Counted from the first letter of the stretch, positions 52,578 through 63,306 are shown. The stretch is DNA of 64,000 nt from an uncultured Alistipes sp. (GCA_947573795.1 CANPHE010000008.1:21004-85003); one strand, 5' to 3'. Numbers and translations: made by a program. Notes: generated by a model not told the origin, from the sequence alone.

Positions 52578-54902
52578 ATGACAATCAAGCGAAAAATCCT
52601 ACTTTTCCTGCTTGCGGGCTCGGCATTCGGCACGGGCTACGCACAGGACTTGCGCGGCGTGGTCCGCGACAGCGACAACCAACCGCTGGTCGGCGCTTCG
52701 GTCTACTGGGCCGGTACGACCATCGGCGCCAGCACCGACGCACAAGGCGCTTTCCAGCTCCACCGCGTGCGCAACTACGACCGCCTGGTGGCCTCCTATC
52801 TGGGCTATGTCAACGACACGATCCGCGTGGCGGCGGGCACCGAGCGTGCGGAATTCAACCTTCGGGCCGAAGGCGTTGAGCTGGAGGGCGTCGTAGTCGA
52901 GGGCAACCTCAGCGGCAACTACGTCAAGCGCGACGGCATTCTGAAAAACGAGATGATCTCCTTCGCGGGTCTCTGCAAGATGGCCTGTTGCAACCTCGCG
53001 GAGTCGTTCGAGAACTCGGCGTCGGTGACCGTGGGTTACAGCGACGCCATTTCGGGTGCCCGACAGATCAAGATGCTGGGACTGGCCGGCACCTACACGC
53101 AGATTCTCGACGAGAACCGCCCCATCATGCGCGGCCTGAGCTCGCCCTACGGCCTGAGCTACACGCCCGGCATGTGGCTCAACTCGATCCAGGTATCGAA
53201 AGGCGTTTCGTCCGTCACCGCCGGTCACGAAGCCATCACGGGACAGATCAACCTCGAACACCGCAAGCCCACGGACGACGAGCGGCTGTTCGTCAACCTC
53301 TACCTCGACGACGAGCTGCGCCCCGAGGCCAATATCTCGTCGGCCTTTCCCGTCACGCGCGACAAGAAGCTCACGAGCGTCATCCTGCTGCACGGATCGG
53401 CCGATACCGACGCCCGGGTGATGGACCACAACCACGACGGATTCCGCGACCTTCCGAAGGCCGACCAGGTGAACATCGCCAACAAGTGGCTCTACGCCGC
53501 GGATAACGGTACGCAGGTGCGCTGGGGCTGGAAATTCGTGCAGGAAAACCGTCTGGGCGGCATGAAAGATTACAAGAAATCGATGTACGATCAGATGGTG
53601 GAGAACTGGGACAAACCCGGCACCCTCTACGGCTCGCATATCCGCAACCGCGGGGCGAACGGCTATCTGAAGGTCGGCATGCCCGTCGGGCCGGCGGTCT
53701 ACGACGTCGACGAGCAGGACGAAATGCGCTCCAACCTCGCTCTGGTCGTCGATTTCGACCACTTCAACGAGGATGCCTATTTCGGACTGAACACCTACCT
53801 GGGCAACGAGAATACGCTGTCGGCGAACCTGATGTACAACCACTACTTCACCTACCGTTCGTCGCTCAACGTCGGAGCCCAGGCCCACTTCTCCTACCTG
53901 CGCGAGACGCTCGACAACCGCACGCCGTGGATCGCCGCGGGCGACGAGCGTTTTTACGACCTCGACCGTAACGAACGCGAAGCCGGCCTCTACGCCGAAT
54001 ACACCTATACTATAAAGGACAAATTCTCGCTCGTAGCGGGCATCCGCGGCGACTACAACGACTATTACGACCGCTTCTTCGTCACGCCGCGCGGCCACGT
54101 GAAGTGGAACATCACGCCGTCGACCACGCTGCGCGCCTCGGCCGGTCTGGGTTACCGCTCGACGAACGTCATCACGGACAACATCGGCATGCTGGCCACC
54201 GGACGGGAGATCGTCATCCCCGATCTGAAGGACCTCGACCGCATGGAGAAGGCCCTCACGTTAGGCGGCAGCCTCACGCAGACCTTCACCCTCGTACAGG
54301 CCGACGACGCTACGCTGAGCTTCGACTATTTCCGCACGCAGTTCTACAACTCGGTCGTCGCCGACCAGGAGTACGACCCGACGCAGATCCGCATCTACGA
54401 CACCGACGGGCGCTCCTACACGGATACCTACCAGGTGGATTTCTCGTGGTCGCCTGTCGAGCGGCTCGACATTTTCGCCACGTTCCGCTACACGGACAGC
54501 CGCATGACGCTCGATCGTCCCGACGGTCGGCGCGTACGGGTCGAACGACCGCTGGTGAGCGAGTACAAAACGCTGCTCAACATCCAATACGCCACGAAAT
54601 TCCGCCGCTGGGTATTCGACGCTACGGCGCAGCTCAACGGCCCGGCGCGCATCCCGACGCAGAACGGCGACCTGGCCGACGACCGCTATTCGCCGCGCTA
54701 CCCGATGTTCTTCGCGCAGGTTACGCGCAAAGTCGGGAAATTCGATCTCTACGCCGGCTGCGAGAACATCGCCGACTATCGGCAGAAGGACCCGATCCTG
54801 AACTGGCAGGAGCCCTTCTCCACCGGATTCAACTCGATGAACGTCTGGGGACCGCTCATGGGCCGCAAGTTCTATATCGGCATGCGTTTCAACCTCTATT
54901 AA
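52578..54902 (+). CDS. TonB-dependent receptor, probable metal or metallophore uptake
   Basis: A 774-residue outer-membrane receptor with signal peptide ending GYAQ. A carboxypeptidase-regulatory-like domain comes first (DLRGVVRDSDNQPLVGASVY, about 24-110). The plug includes CKMACCNLAESFENSASVTV and LDENRPIMRGLSSPYGLSYT, and the barrel ends GRKFYIGMRFNLY. The plug's unusual CKMACCN motif recurs in receptors next to HMA proteins. Between a Cys/His-rich exported protein and an HMA protein, it likely handles copper or a related metal rather than glycans. Confidence 0.85.
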   Translation: MTIKRKILLFLLAGSAFGTGYAQDLRGVVRDSDNQPLVGASVYWAGTTIGASTDAQGAFQLHRVRNYDRLVASYLGYVNDTIRVAAGTERAEFNLRAEGVELEGVVVEGNLSGNYVKRDGILKNEMISFAGLCKMACCNLAESFENSASVTVGYSDAISGARQIKMLGLAGTYTQILDENRPIMRGLSSPYGLSYTPGMWLNSIQVSKGVSSVTAGHEAITGQINLEHRKPTDDERLFVNLYLDDELRPEANISSAFPVTRDKKLTSVILLHGSADTDARVMDHNHDGFRDLPKADQVNIANKWLYAADNGTQVRWGWKFVQENRLGGMKDYKKSMYDQMVENWDKPGTLYGSHIRNRGANGYLKVGMPVGPAVYDVDEQDEMRSNLALVVDFDHFNEDAYFGLNTYLGNENTLSANLMYNHYFTYRSSLNVGAQAHFSYLRETLDNRTPWIAAGDERFYDLDRNEREAGLYAEYTYTIKDKFSLVAGIRGDYNDYYDRFFVTPRGHVKWNITPSTTLRASAGLGYRSTNVITDNIGMLATGREIVIPDLKDLDRMEKALTLGGSLTQTFTLVQADDATLSFDYFRTQFYNSVVADQEYDPTQIRIYDTDGRSYTDTYQVDFSWSPVERLDIFATFRYTDSRMTLDRPDGRRVRVERPLVSEYKTLLNIQYATKFRRWVFDATAQLNGPARIPTQNGDLADDRYSPRYPMFFAQVTRKVGKFDLYAGCENIADYRQKDPILNWQEPFSTGFNSMNVWGPLMGRKFYIGMRFNLY

Positions 54903-54917
54903 ATACTATAACGAACT

Positions 54918-55223
54918 ATGAAAAAGATTTTTGTACTCTGCCTGGCCCTCGTGATGGGCGCAGGCATCTGCCTGGCGGCAGCTCCGCAGAAGAAAATGGT
55001 AACTACGGTATTCTCGGTCGACATCGACTGCGAACACTGCGTCAAGAAGATCATGAACAACGTACCTTCGCTGGGCAAGGGCGTCAAGGACGTGCAGGTG
55101 GACCTTCAGAAGAAGGAAGCCACGGTCGTATACGATGCCTCGAAAAACAGCGACGAGAACATCGTGAAGGGCTTCGCTTCGATCAAGGTGAAGGCCGAAC
55201 CGAAAAAGGCGGAGAAGAAGTAA
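54918..55223 (+). CDS. Exported heavy-metal-associated (HMA) domain protein
   Basis: A 101-residue protein with a signal peptide (MKKIFVLCLALVMGAGICLA). The HMA fold is shown by FSVDIDCEHCVKKIMNNVPS, with the CxxC metal site, and by VQVDLQKKEATVVYDASKNS. HMA proteins of this kind carry copper or a similar soft metal; the signal places it in the periplasm. It follows the TonB receptor by 15 bases. A Lys-rich tail ends it. Confidence 0.88.
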   Translation: MKKIFVLCLALVMGAGICLAAAPQKKMVTTVFSVDIDCEHCVKKIMNNVPSLGKGVKDVQVDLQKKEATVVYDASKNSDENIVKGFASIKVKAEPKKAEKK

Positions 55224-55267
55224 TCCGCCGCTTTTCCGAGGCGGTATGCACCGCCCCGTAGCAGACG

Positions 55268-55303
55268 AATCGCCCCGGACGCGACATGGCGTCCGGGGCG
55301 ATT
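55268..55303 (+). terminator. Terminator of the metal-handling operon
   Basis: A 15-bp perfect stem (AATCGCCCCGGACGC and complement) around GACATG lies 44 bases after the HMA stop. Confidence 0.8.
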
Positions 55304-55331
55304 CCGTTCGGGAAACGCATTCCCGAAGCGC

Positions 55332-55365
55332 AAAAAAACGGGAACCCGCACCGAGCGGATTCCCG
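55332..55365 (-). terminator. Terminator of the minus-strand lipoprotein gene
   Basis: On the minus strand CGGGAA-CCGC / GCGG-TTCCCG is followed by TTTTTTT (55338-55332). Confidence 0.85.
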
Positions 55366-55385
55366 TAGCCGTGCATCGGGCCCCT

Positions 55386-56336
55386 TTATTTCGAATAAAT
55401 GGAACCGTTATAGGAGATCACGCGCGAGAGTCTGCCCGATTCGTCCATCGACCATTCGACCTCGACCGTCGGACTGGGATACGATGCAATCGGATAATCG
55501 CCGTATCCCGTCAGAGCGCACGACACACGTCCCGTATAGGCGTTCCCGGAATTGAAATATATTCCGTTCGAAAGCGTGTAGGACATGCGCGTCGGCATGT
55601 TATCCATGTTGAACGAGAAAATCGTCTCGCCGCCGAACGTACCCTCCGCAGCGAACTGTTTGCCGTGGCAGTCGGAGTAGGCCAGACTCGGGGCATCGGG
55701 ACGCAGCCGGTAGGAGCCGCTCCAATCCGAAGCGCAGGAGGAGCCGGTGAAATTCGTACGAATGTTGTACAGCATCACCCGATAGCTGCCGTCTCCGGAC
55801 GACGAGATCGTCGTGGAACCTTCGGTGAATTCGAGGGTCTGCTTATCGCCCTGCGACAACACGTTGGCGACGAATCCGGGTCCCGGAACGATCTCCCACG
55901 TAGCCGCGGTTCCGGCTTCGAGCAATTGACCTCCCGTCTTCACGACGAGCTGTCCTCCGAGACAGAACGTTCCCCAGAACGACTCCTCCGGACGGAACGT
56001 AAGCCGGTAATCGCCGGCGGCCAGGCCGTTTTCTTCCGTCGCCGTCTCGATCTTGGAAACGGAGGTGCCGAACATCACCGACTGAAGCAGATGTTTGTCG
56101 GAATCGGTTACTTCCGTGACCGACTTTCCCTGTTTGCGGGCCTCGGCCAGCAATACGGCGAAGCGCATTCCCGCATTGGCCGGAAGCAGGGCGAGATCGT
56201 TTTGCGAAGCGGCGTTCGAATAGATATACATACCCGGCAGCACGGGTTGCAACTCCTTGTAGGAGTTATCGCTCTTGACGCAGCCTGCGAACAGTGCGGC
56301 AGTCAGCAGAGCGAAACCGAAAATCGTTTTTTTCAT
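55386..56336 (-). CDS. Lipoprotein of unknown function
   Basis: A 316-residue lipoprotein (MKKTIFGFALLTAALFAGC). The mature part has repeated beta-rich segments of the form G-Y-R-L (GLAAGDYRLTFRPEESFWGT; SDWSGSYRLRPDAPSLAYSD; GKQFAAEGTFGGETIFSFNM). This suggests lipocalin-like beta sandwiches, but I cannot name the family. It is convergent with the HMA operon and divergent from the MBL-fold gene. Confidence 0.65.
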   Translation of the reverse strand: MKKTIFGFALLTAALFAGCVKSDNSYKELQPVLPGMYIYSNAASQNDLALLPANAGMRFAVLLAEARKQGKSVTEVTDSDKHLLQSVMFGTSVSKIETATEENGLAAGDYRLTFRPEESFWGTFCLGGQLVVKTGGQLLEAGTAATWEIVPGPGFVANVLSQGDKQTLEFTEGSTTISSSGDGSYRVMLYNIRTNFTGSSCASDWSGSYRLRPDAPSLAYSDCHGKQFAAEGTFGGETIFSFNMDNMPTRMSYTLSNGIYFNSGNAYTGRVSCALTGYGDYPIASYPSPTVEVEWSMDESGRLSRVISYNGSIYSK

Positions 56337-56565
56337 CTTTTATGCATTTGGTTCGTATTTCAATAACGTTCACCGGACGGATTTACTGCATCGAAATGTA
56401 TTTTTTTCAAAAAAATGTCCGCTCCTTCGGAAAAATCCGGCATCGGAAAATATCCGACGTTCAAAGATACGATTATTTCCCGTTTTTTCCGTATCTTGGT
56501 TCGTGAAAATCGCTTGCATGCCGCCGCACCGTTCGCGGCGGGACTTTTGCAGGGTTCGACACAGC

Positions 56566-57312
56566 GTGAAAACCAAAATTTTTCTCATCATGTCTCTGCT
56601 CTCGTTCTTCGGATGCGGCCGCAAACCGGTCCGCGAATATCCCGCCGATACGCTTACGGCGCACGACGGCACCCCCTTCGTCGTAACGTTCTTCAAACAT
56701 GCCGCCCTGTCGATCACCGTCGACGGGCATACGATCTACGTAGACCCGGTCGACGCCTATGCCGATTACGCCTCGCTGCCGAAGGCCGATCTGGTGCTCA
56801 TCACCCACTCCCACTACGACCATCTGGATTTGGCGGCCGTGGAGAAAATCCAAACGCCCGCGACCGACATTCTGTGCGACCGCACCTCGGCCGAAGCATT
56901 CGAAATGAACTGCCACACGATGCGGCCGGGAAGCGTCGCCACGCCGCGCGATTACGTGAAGGTCGAGGCCGTCGCAGCGTACAACACCACCGAAGGACAT
57001 TTGCAATTCCACCCCAAGGAGCGCGAAGATTGCGGGTACGTGCTCACCATCGGCGGTACGCGCATCTACATCGCGGGCGACACGGAGCCCACACCCGAGA
57101 TGAAATCGTTGAAGGATATCGATATCGCCTTCCTGCCGGTCAATCAACCCTATACGATGACCGTCGATCAGGCCGTCGAAGCCGTGCAGGCGATTCGGCC
57201 CGCCATATTCTATCCTTATCATTACGGTGAAGTCGAGGAGAAAACCGATCTCGACCGGCTCGTGCGCGAACTGGAAGGGATCACCGAGGTCCGGATTCGG
57301 CCGATGGAATAA
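56566..57312 (+). CDS. Metallo-beta-lactamase-fold hydrolase, lipoprotein
   Basis: A 248-residue protein if started at GTG 56566, which gives a short lipoprotein signal (KTKIFLIMSLLSFFGC). An ATG at 56518 and one at 56590 are alternatives. The zinc site is visible: ITHSHYDHLDL (about 66-76), GDTEPTPEM (about 178) and the late YPYHYGE. The fold is closest to the UlaG/YtnP-like group of broad MBL hydrolases. The substrate is unknown. A -7-like TATCTTGG lies near 56492. Confidence 0.8.
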   Translation: MKTKIFLIMSLLSFFGCGRKPVREYPADTLTAHDGTPFVVTFFKHAALSITVDGHTIYVDPVDAYADYASLPKADLVLITHSHYDHLDLAAVEKIQTPATDILCDRTSAEAFEMNCHTMRPGSVATPRDYVKVEAVAAYNTTEGHLQFHPKEREDCGYVLTIGGTRIYIAGDTEPTPEMKSLKDIDIAFLPVNQPYTMTVDQAVEAVQAIRPAIFYPYHYGEVEEKTDLDRLVRELEGITEVRIRPME

Positions 57313-57430
57313 TCCGCGGCGGAAAAAGGTTTTTGAGAAGGAGGAGTGACGATACGTTTCGGTCGATCCGGAACGGAAAATATAGGACTTTCGACCTCCG
57401 GTCGATGAATACGGACAGCCCAGCCACCGA

Positions 57431-57455
57431 AACCCGGCTTTTAGCCGGGTTTTAT
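57431..57455 (+). terminator. Terminator of the MBL-fold gene
   Basis: AACCCGGCT-TTT-AGCCGGGTT is followed by TTAT, 118 bases after the stop. Confidence 0.75.
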
Positions 57456-57824
57456 GTCTTTCTGCTGCGACTTGCGGCTCTTAGAGCTGCACGGATCGCA
57501 GCTTTCCCGGACGAAAAGTCAACATAGGCGCTCCCCCGCAAGCTGCATCCCGCAATTTATATATTTACGACCCAATACTGCAAGGCGCAAGCCTTGCCAT
57601 CTTCGGCGGCTCGCACCTTCGGCACATCACTTCTATTCTATACATATCCGGAAAGTTACAGTTCAAGACAGAAAGGCAATATCATCGGCAAGCATAATCA
57701 CCCCCGACAACGCCGACCTTCAAAAGCGACAAGAACGACGCGGGATACCCCGCATAAGCCGCATCTTCGCTTCCCGAAACATCGAATTCGAAATGAGACG
57801 CAGAACCCAACATCGTCCTGCATG
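57456..57824. other. Gene-free stretch with repeats
   Basis: No credible gene. Fragments of dispersed repeats occur, including the reverse copy of the 6847-6880 block at 57580-57614 and CGCAAGCTGCATCC near 57538. Confidence 0.35.
57580..57614. repeat. Dispersed GC-rich repeat, copy 2
   Basis: GCAAGGCGCAAGCCTTGC followed by CATCTTCGGCGGCTCGC is the reverse complement, with two or three changes, of 6847-6880. Confidence 0.6.
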
Positions 57825-57870
57825 CAAAAACGACAGCCGTACTCCACCCCGGAGCACGGCCGTCGTCGTT
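57825..57870 (-). terminator. Terminator of the second SusC/D operon
   Basis: On the minus strand AACGACGAC-GCCGT-CTCC pairs imperfectly with GGAG-ACGGC-GTCGTT and is followed by TTT. It lies 38 bases past the lipid-binding gene. Confidence 0.7.
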
Positions 57871-57907
57871 TGAAAGTCAGAAAGGACCTCCGTCCGACGT
57901 GCGTTAT

Positions 57908-58543
57908 TTATTCGCCGTCGATGAAATCGTTGAAATCCTCGTAATCCTCGCCCCAGCCGGTATAGCGGTGGCCGACGATCATGAGTTTGATGCTCTCGCC
58001 GTTTCCGTCCTGCGCCGCGCGCTCGAACGAGAAGCTGATGGCGTCCGCCTTATGCCCCGTGGGGGTATCGTACCCCTTGAGCTCCAACTTACCGTCCCCG
58101 ATGGTTACCTTGTAGGAAGCGAAACCGGCTCTGTAATCGATCGTATAATAACCTTGGCCGAGCAGCGGATTGAACATGATGGCAGGCGACTCGGTATTCG
58201 CAACTCCGGCCGCCGAGAACGTCCGCGCGGAGACGTTGCAGCCGATCTTGGCACAGGTGCAGTCCGCCAGGGGGTAGTTGTTGAGATACTCCGTGACGTA
58301 AATCCAAATCTTGTCGGAATCGTTACCCTCGGTGGCGGAAATACGCGTCTCGTAGAAGTTCACTGGCTCGACGGCGGATTTGTCGCTCGCAGCTGCATAT
58401 TCGTCGTAGTCGTAGGCCCAGCAGATGTAGCGGCCATCGAGCGGCGCCACGGCCGTCATATCCGGAGCCTCGACGTCGTAAGTTTCGCACGACACCGCAG
58501 CCACGGCTGCCAGTGCAAGGAGCGATTTCAGTATGTTTTTCAT
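57908..58543 (-). CDS. Lipid-binding-family lipoprotein
   Basis: A 211-residue lipoprotein (MKNILKSLLALAAVAAVSC). The sequence (PLDGRYICWAYDYDEY; IWIYVTEYL; KADAISFSFERA; MIVGHRYTGWGEDY) resembles the Bacteroidota Lipid_bd (calycin-like) family, which is often the third gene after SusC and SusD. It is intact, while the SusC and SusD in front of it are broken. Confidence 0.7.
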   Translation of the reverse strand: MKNILKSLLALAAVAAVSCETYDVEAPDMTAVAPLDGRYICWAYDYDEYAAASDKSAVEPVNFYETRISATEGNDSDKIWIYVTEYLNNYPLADCTCAKIGCNVSARTFSAAGVANTESPAIMFNPLLGQGYYTIDYRAGFASYKVTIGDGKLELKGYDTPTGHKADAISFSFERAAQDGNGESIKLMIVGHRYTGWGEDYEDFNDFIDGE

Positions 58544-58578
58544 AATCTCGAAAATCTTAATGTTAAGTCAATATCCGT

Positions 58579-60000
58579 TTACTTGTGCCACCACATTTTC
58601 TCGTCGAGCTGCTTGACGGCAGGCGTATTGGGATTGTAGTCCGACGAATAGGTCGAATACATGAACCGTACGGGATGCCCCTCGATCGAACCGTAATAGG
58701 GAGTCAGCACCTTCCCGAAGGCGGGATACCCCGTGCGGTTGATATCCCACCAGGCATTCCAAGTCTGCACGCGAATCGACGCGGCCCACTTCTGGCAGAT
58801 GATCTGCTCGACCATCTCCTCGGCCGTACCGCTGCGGAACGCATAATCGCCCGCGATGAAACCCGCAGCCGCGGCTCCGAAGCCCCAGCGCTCGAACGAT
58901 GCGGCGATACCGGCCTCGTAGAACTCCTGCGCCTTGGCGACATCGTTCAGACGGGCATAAGCCTCGGCCCGCAGGAATGCTGCCTCGGCGATCGACGCGA
59001 AGCATACGGGATCGGTCGCAGCGAGTTTCACGCGCCAGTTATCATAGCTGTTGACCTGCGTACCGTAATCCACACCCATCTGCTCCACCGGAAGGTTGCT
59101 CGGATTGTCGAAGTACTCCGAAAGGCGCGGATCGTCGGCGACGACCACCTTCAGAATATCCGAGCAGGCCCCCATGTTGGCATTGGAATTCAGCTGGCGA
59201 CGGTCGCTCTCGTAAAGCGGGTTCGACTTGTCGGCCGAATCGGAGAAGTGCGCAAACGAGGCATCGGCTTCGTCGAGGAATCCCAGCGGGCTGTTCAGCA
59301 CGCTCTGAATGGTCGTTTTGTTTTTGTCGAAGTCGCGCATGAGCATCTTGAGATAGAGCGTATTGGCGAATTTGAACCAGTTGTCGGTATTGCCCGCGAA
59401 GAGCATGTCGGCCGACGTGGTGGGATTGACCGCCTCGGCGGCAGACACCTGCTCGGGGTCCATCGCGACGATCTCGGCGAGCAGGGCCACGATCTGCTTC
59501 TGCACGTCGGCCTCCGAATCGTATTTGGGCGTGAGATTCGCCTCGCCCTGAAGGGCCTGGCTGATGGGAATCCGCTCGAAACAGCTCGCCAGCATATGAT
59601 AGTTGAAAGCGATCATCGTCTTGGCCATCAGCACGTAGTTGAGCTTCCCGGCATCGCCCTCGCATTTGGCGAGTACGTCGTTGAGCGTCGGCAGGATCGC
59701 ATAGTAGGCCTGACGCCAGGGCTGGCCGAAGTAAGCCGACGAATTGGTCAGCTGATTCGCCATGATCGTGGTGTACTGGTTGGTATTTTTCGCCTACACG
59801 GCATAATGGGCCCAGAAGTATCCCAGCAATTCGTATTCGTATCCCACACGGGCCGCCGTCAGCATGATGCCCGTAGGCAGCAGCGAACTTTCGCTCACCT
59901 CGGCCACGTAGTTGGGATTATCGTTGATATCGAGCCAATCCTTGCAGCTCGTCGCCAGCAGGGCGAGCACCGAAAGACCGATCGTTAATATCTTTTTCAT
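58579..60000 (-). pseudogene. SusD-like lipoprotein interrupted by an in-frame stop
   Basis: The first 68 residues hold the signal and lipobox (MKKILTIGLSVLALLATSC) and the SusD start (KDWLDINDNPNYVAEV). At 59796-59794 the frame meets TAG. The same frame then continues as AKNTNQYTTIMANQLTNSSA and through 394 more residues typical of the SusD-like 2 family. A single CAG-to-TAG change explains it (WAHYAV-[Q]-AKNTNQY). The downstream part has an internal ATG at 59763 but no signal peptide, so no lipoprotein would form. Confidence 0.85.
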
Positions 60001-60028
60001 AATCTGTTTCGTATGTTAATCTTTTTTC

Positions 60029-63000
60029 TTAGAACGTGATCTTGATGTTGCCGCCGAAGCAGCGAACGGTAGGTGCCGCGTAGAACTCGCCGTACTCCGA
60101 GGTGAGGTCGTTGCCGTAGTTGGTCATCTCGGGATCGATGAAGCCCTGCGATTTGGTCCACATCAGCAGGTTGCGGCCTACCAGACTTACGTCGTACCCG
60201 ACAGCCATTTGGTCCGCGAAAACCACTTCTTCGGAAGCGAATACGTCAGGTTGACCTCGCGCAGTTTGAGGAAACTCTTGCTTACCAGGTCGCGGGTATA
60301 CATCGAGGCGTTGTAGTTGCTGTAATAATAGGCGTACATCGAACCGAAATAAGCATCGACCGGAATGTTGTTCTCGTGATACTGTCCGTCGGAACCCTTG
60401 TAAACCGAGTTGGGGACCACGAAGCCGTGACGGTCGTTGTACATCGTCTCCTCGGCATTACCCACGAAGTAGGCGATCGCCGTCGTGGCCGAATACATCT
60501 TGCCGCCCTTGCGCCAGTCGAAGTTGAAGGCCAGCGACAGGTTCTTGTAACGCAGGCGGTTGTTGAAGCCCATCGTGAAGTCGGGATCGGCCTTGCCGAC
60601 GATCACGTCCTCGGTGGTCGACATCACGGGGAAACCCGTCGAACGGCTGACGATCGTCTTGCCGTAGAACTCGCTCGACTTGTCGGTGACGGTCTCCACG
60701 GCATCGAAGGTCCAGGTGCCGAGCGGCTGACCGACGATGGCCTTGAGTTGCGGACCCGCAGTCAGACCGTAGATGACCGTCTCGGTCACATCGTCCCAGA
60801 GCTCCTTCACCTCGTTCTTGTTCTTGGAGAAGGTATAGGTCAGGTCCCACGAGAAATTCTTCGTCTCGACCGGAGTGACGCCCACCATCAACTCCACACC
60901 GCGGTTGTTAATCAGACCGACGTTGCGCACCTGCGTGCCGAATCCCGACTCGGGGGCGATGGTCGCCGACATGATCTGGTTCTCCGTATCCTTGTCGTAC
61001 CACGAGAAATCGATCCGCAGGCGGTTGTTGAACAGACGCGCATCGAAGCCGACTTCGGTTTCGGTCGAAATTTCGGGCTGGAGCGACGTACTCGGAATCC
61101 GAATGCTCTTCATGGCACCGGCCACACCGTCGAGCGGGAAGGTCACGGAACCGAAGCCCGTCGTGGTCGAAGCCAGGTAGTAATAGCTCGACGTGCGGTA
61201 GGGATCGGCATCGTTACCGGTCTTACCGTAGGCCAGGCGCAGCTTCAGGAAGTTCAGAATGTCGTTCTTCTTCAGCACGGGGAACATCTCGGTGAAGATC
61301 AACGAGGCGTTGACACCCCAGTAGAAGAAGCCGTTGTCCTCGATGGGCAGCGTCGACGACCAGTCGTTGCGCGCCGAGAAGGTCAGGTAGGCGAAATCCC
61401 GATAGCCCAGGTCGGCCTGTCCGAAGAGACCCACCAGGCGACGGCGCGACATGAGCGACGCGGCCGTCGGCGTGGCACCGCTCGTATTCTCGAAGCTCGG
61501 CCAGTTGTTGAGCGAAAGACCGCTCAGCGTACCGTTGAGGTACTGCGAATGGCGCTGGTTCATATTCAGTCCGGCCGTGGCGTTGATCGAGAAATCGCCG
61601 ATCTTATAATCGCCGTTGAGCATCACCGTACCGTCGAGCTGATTGCGGCGATAGGCCGTCTCGGTATGCGAACCGTTCTGAGTCGTCGCACCCATCATCT
61701 CGGCGTACGATCCGGCCGAGAAGGTCCACGGGTCGTTGTGGTATACCTCCATCGAGTTGGAGAAGTCGCCGCCGATGCGGGCGATCGCCTTCAGGCCCTT
61801 GTAGAGCTGTACGCCGAATTCGAGTTTTCCGTAGATATGGTCCTCCTGGTAGGTGGCGTAGTTGTGGTCGAGCGTCCACCACACGTTGGTCGCATAGGGC
61901 GTATAGAAATTATCGGCGTTGTTGCGGATATCCTGGTAGTGGAGATCGCCCCAGTCGATATCGACCGGAATCTGGAGAATGTCCTGATAGATCGTGGCGC
62001 CGTCCTGGCCCTGACCGCCCATGGCATTGCGCATGTCCTTGCGGGCGTAGGAGATCGAGTAATCGAGCCACGCCTTGCCGCCCTTGATCTTGGTATTGCC
62101 GCGCAGCGAGAGCGTATTGCGCTTGTAGACGTCGGTATCGCCCGGCAACACGCCGTTGGCATAGGAGTTACCGTAGGAAAGCACGAAACCCGTGGTCTCG
62201 TTACCGCCCGAAACGGAAATGTTGTTGTTGGTTTCGAACCCCGTCTCGTAGAAGTGCTTGAGCGAGTTTTTGGCATGCGAAAAAGATTTGTACGACGGAT
62301 CGGCCTGCCCCATAGCGGCGGCCGCCTCGCGCCACACGTGATCGCGGCCGTCGAGCATCGGGCCCCACGAACCGTTCTCGGCCGACGCCCAGTCGCCGAA
62401 GTAGCCACCGTCGTTGTCGTAGCCCCAGCCCTGACCGAATCGGTTCTGCAATTGCGGGATGCGCAACACGTTGCTGCCCATGAACGAGCCGTTGTAGGTC
62501 ACGACGATATCCTGGTTCTGCTTGCCGCGCTTGGTGGTGATGAGAATAGCGCCGTTAGCCGCACGCGAACCGTAGAGCGCCGTAGCCGAAGCGCCCTTGA
62601 GCACCGTTACCGACTCCACGTCCTCGGGGTTGACATCGCCCGCCTGGTTGCCGAAGTCGGCCGCATTGTTCAGCGCATCGATATCACTCTTACCGGTATA
62701 GGTATTGGACATGGGTACGCCGTCGATCACGTAGAGCGGCTGGTTGGAACCCGTCATCGAAGAGTAGCCGCGCACGATCACCTTCTGCGACGTACCGGCA
62801 CCGCCCGACTGCGAAATCTGCACGCCGGCGACCTTGCCCGTAAGACCCGACATGACGCTGGCCGAGTGACCCGCCGAGATATCGTCCGACCGGACCGTCG
62901 TAGCCGCATAACCCAGCGTTTTTTCGGCGCGAGTCATACCGCTGGCGGTCACCACGACGGCGTCCATACCGATCGTGTCGTCCTTCATCGTGACGTCGAT

Positions 63001-63267
63001 CACGGTTTTGCCGGCAACCGGCACCGTCTGATTCGCCATACCGACGAATTGAAAGACCAGGGCAGCGTCGGCAGGGACCTCTTTGAGCGTATAATTACCC
63101 TCCGCGTTGGTAGTCGTTCCCACACTCATCCCCTCGATCACGACCGTCACGCCCGCCATAGGCGTTCCGTCCGGTGCGCAGACCTTTCCGGAGACTTTGT
63201 TCTGCGCTTCGGCCCACGAACCGAGACTCAGAACAGCCATTAACGATAGTAGAATTTTTCGAACCAT
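60029..63267 (-). pseudogene. SusC-like TonB transporter with a C-terminal frameshift
   Basis: The main frame starts at ATG 63267 (signal peptide to AEAQ, then NKVSGKVCAPDGTPMAGVTV) and covers the plug (VIDGVPMSNTYTGKSDIDAL) and most of the barrel. It leaves the family pattern at LPKKWFSRTKWLSG and stops as TT* at 60187. The expected end, YDVSLVGRNLLMWTKSQGFI through GGNIKITF, is present in the next frame to 60029. A one-base deletion near 60200 fits. The final strand and terminal Phe needed for membrane assembly would be lost. Confidence 0.85.
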
Positions 63268-63306
63268 AAAGTTGTTGAAATTAAATGTAATAAAAGATAT
63301 CGAAGG

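Noticed and set aside
59794..59796. Programmed recoding at the SusD TAG
   Set aside because: No recoding hairpin or special context is seen, and the neighbouring SusC is also broken, so ordinary decay or sequence error is simpler.
60376..63243. 955-residue plus-strand open frame
   Set aside because: It is the shadow of the SusC-like gene and is Arg/His/Val-rich without domains.
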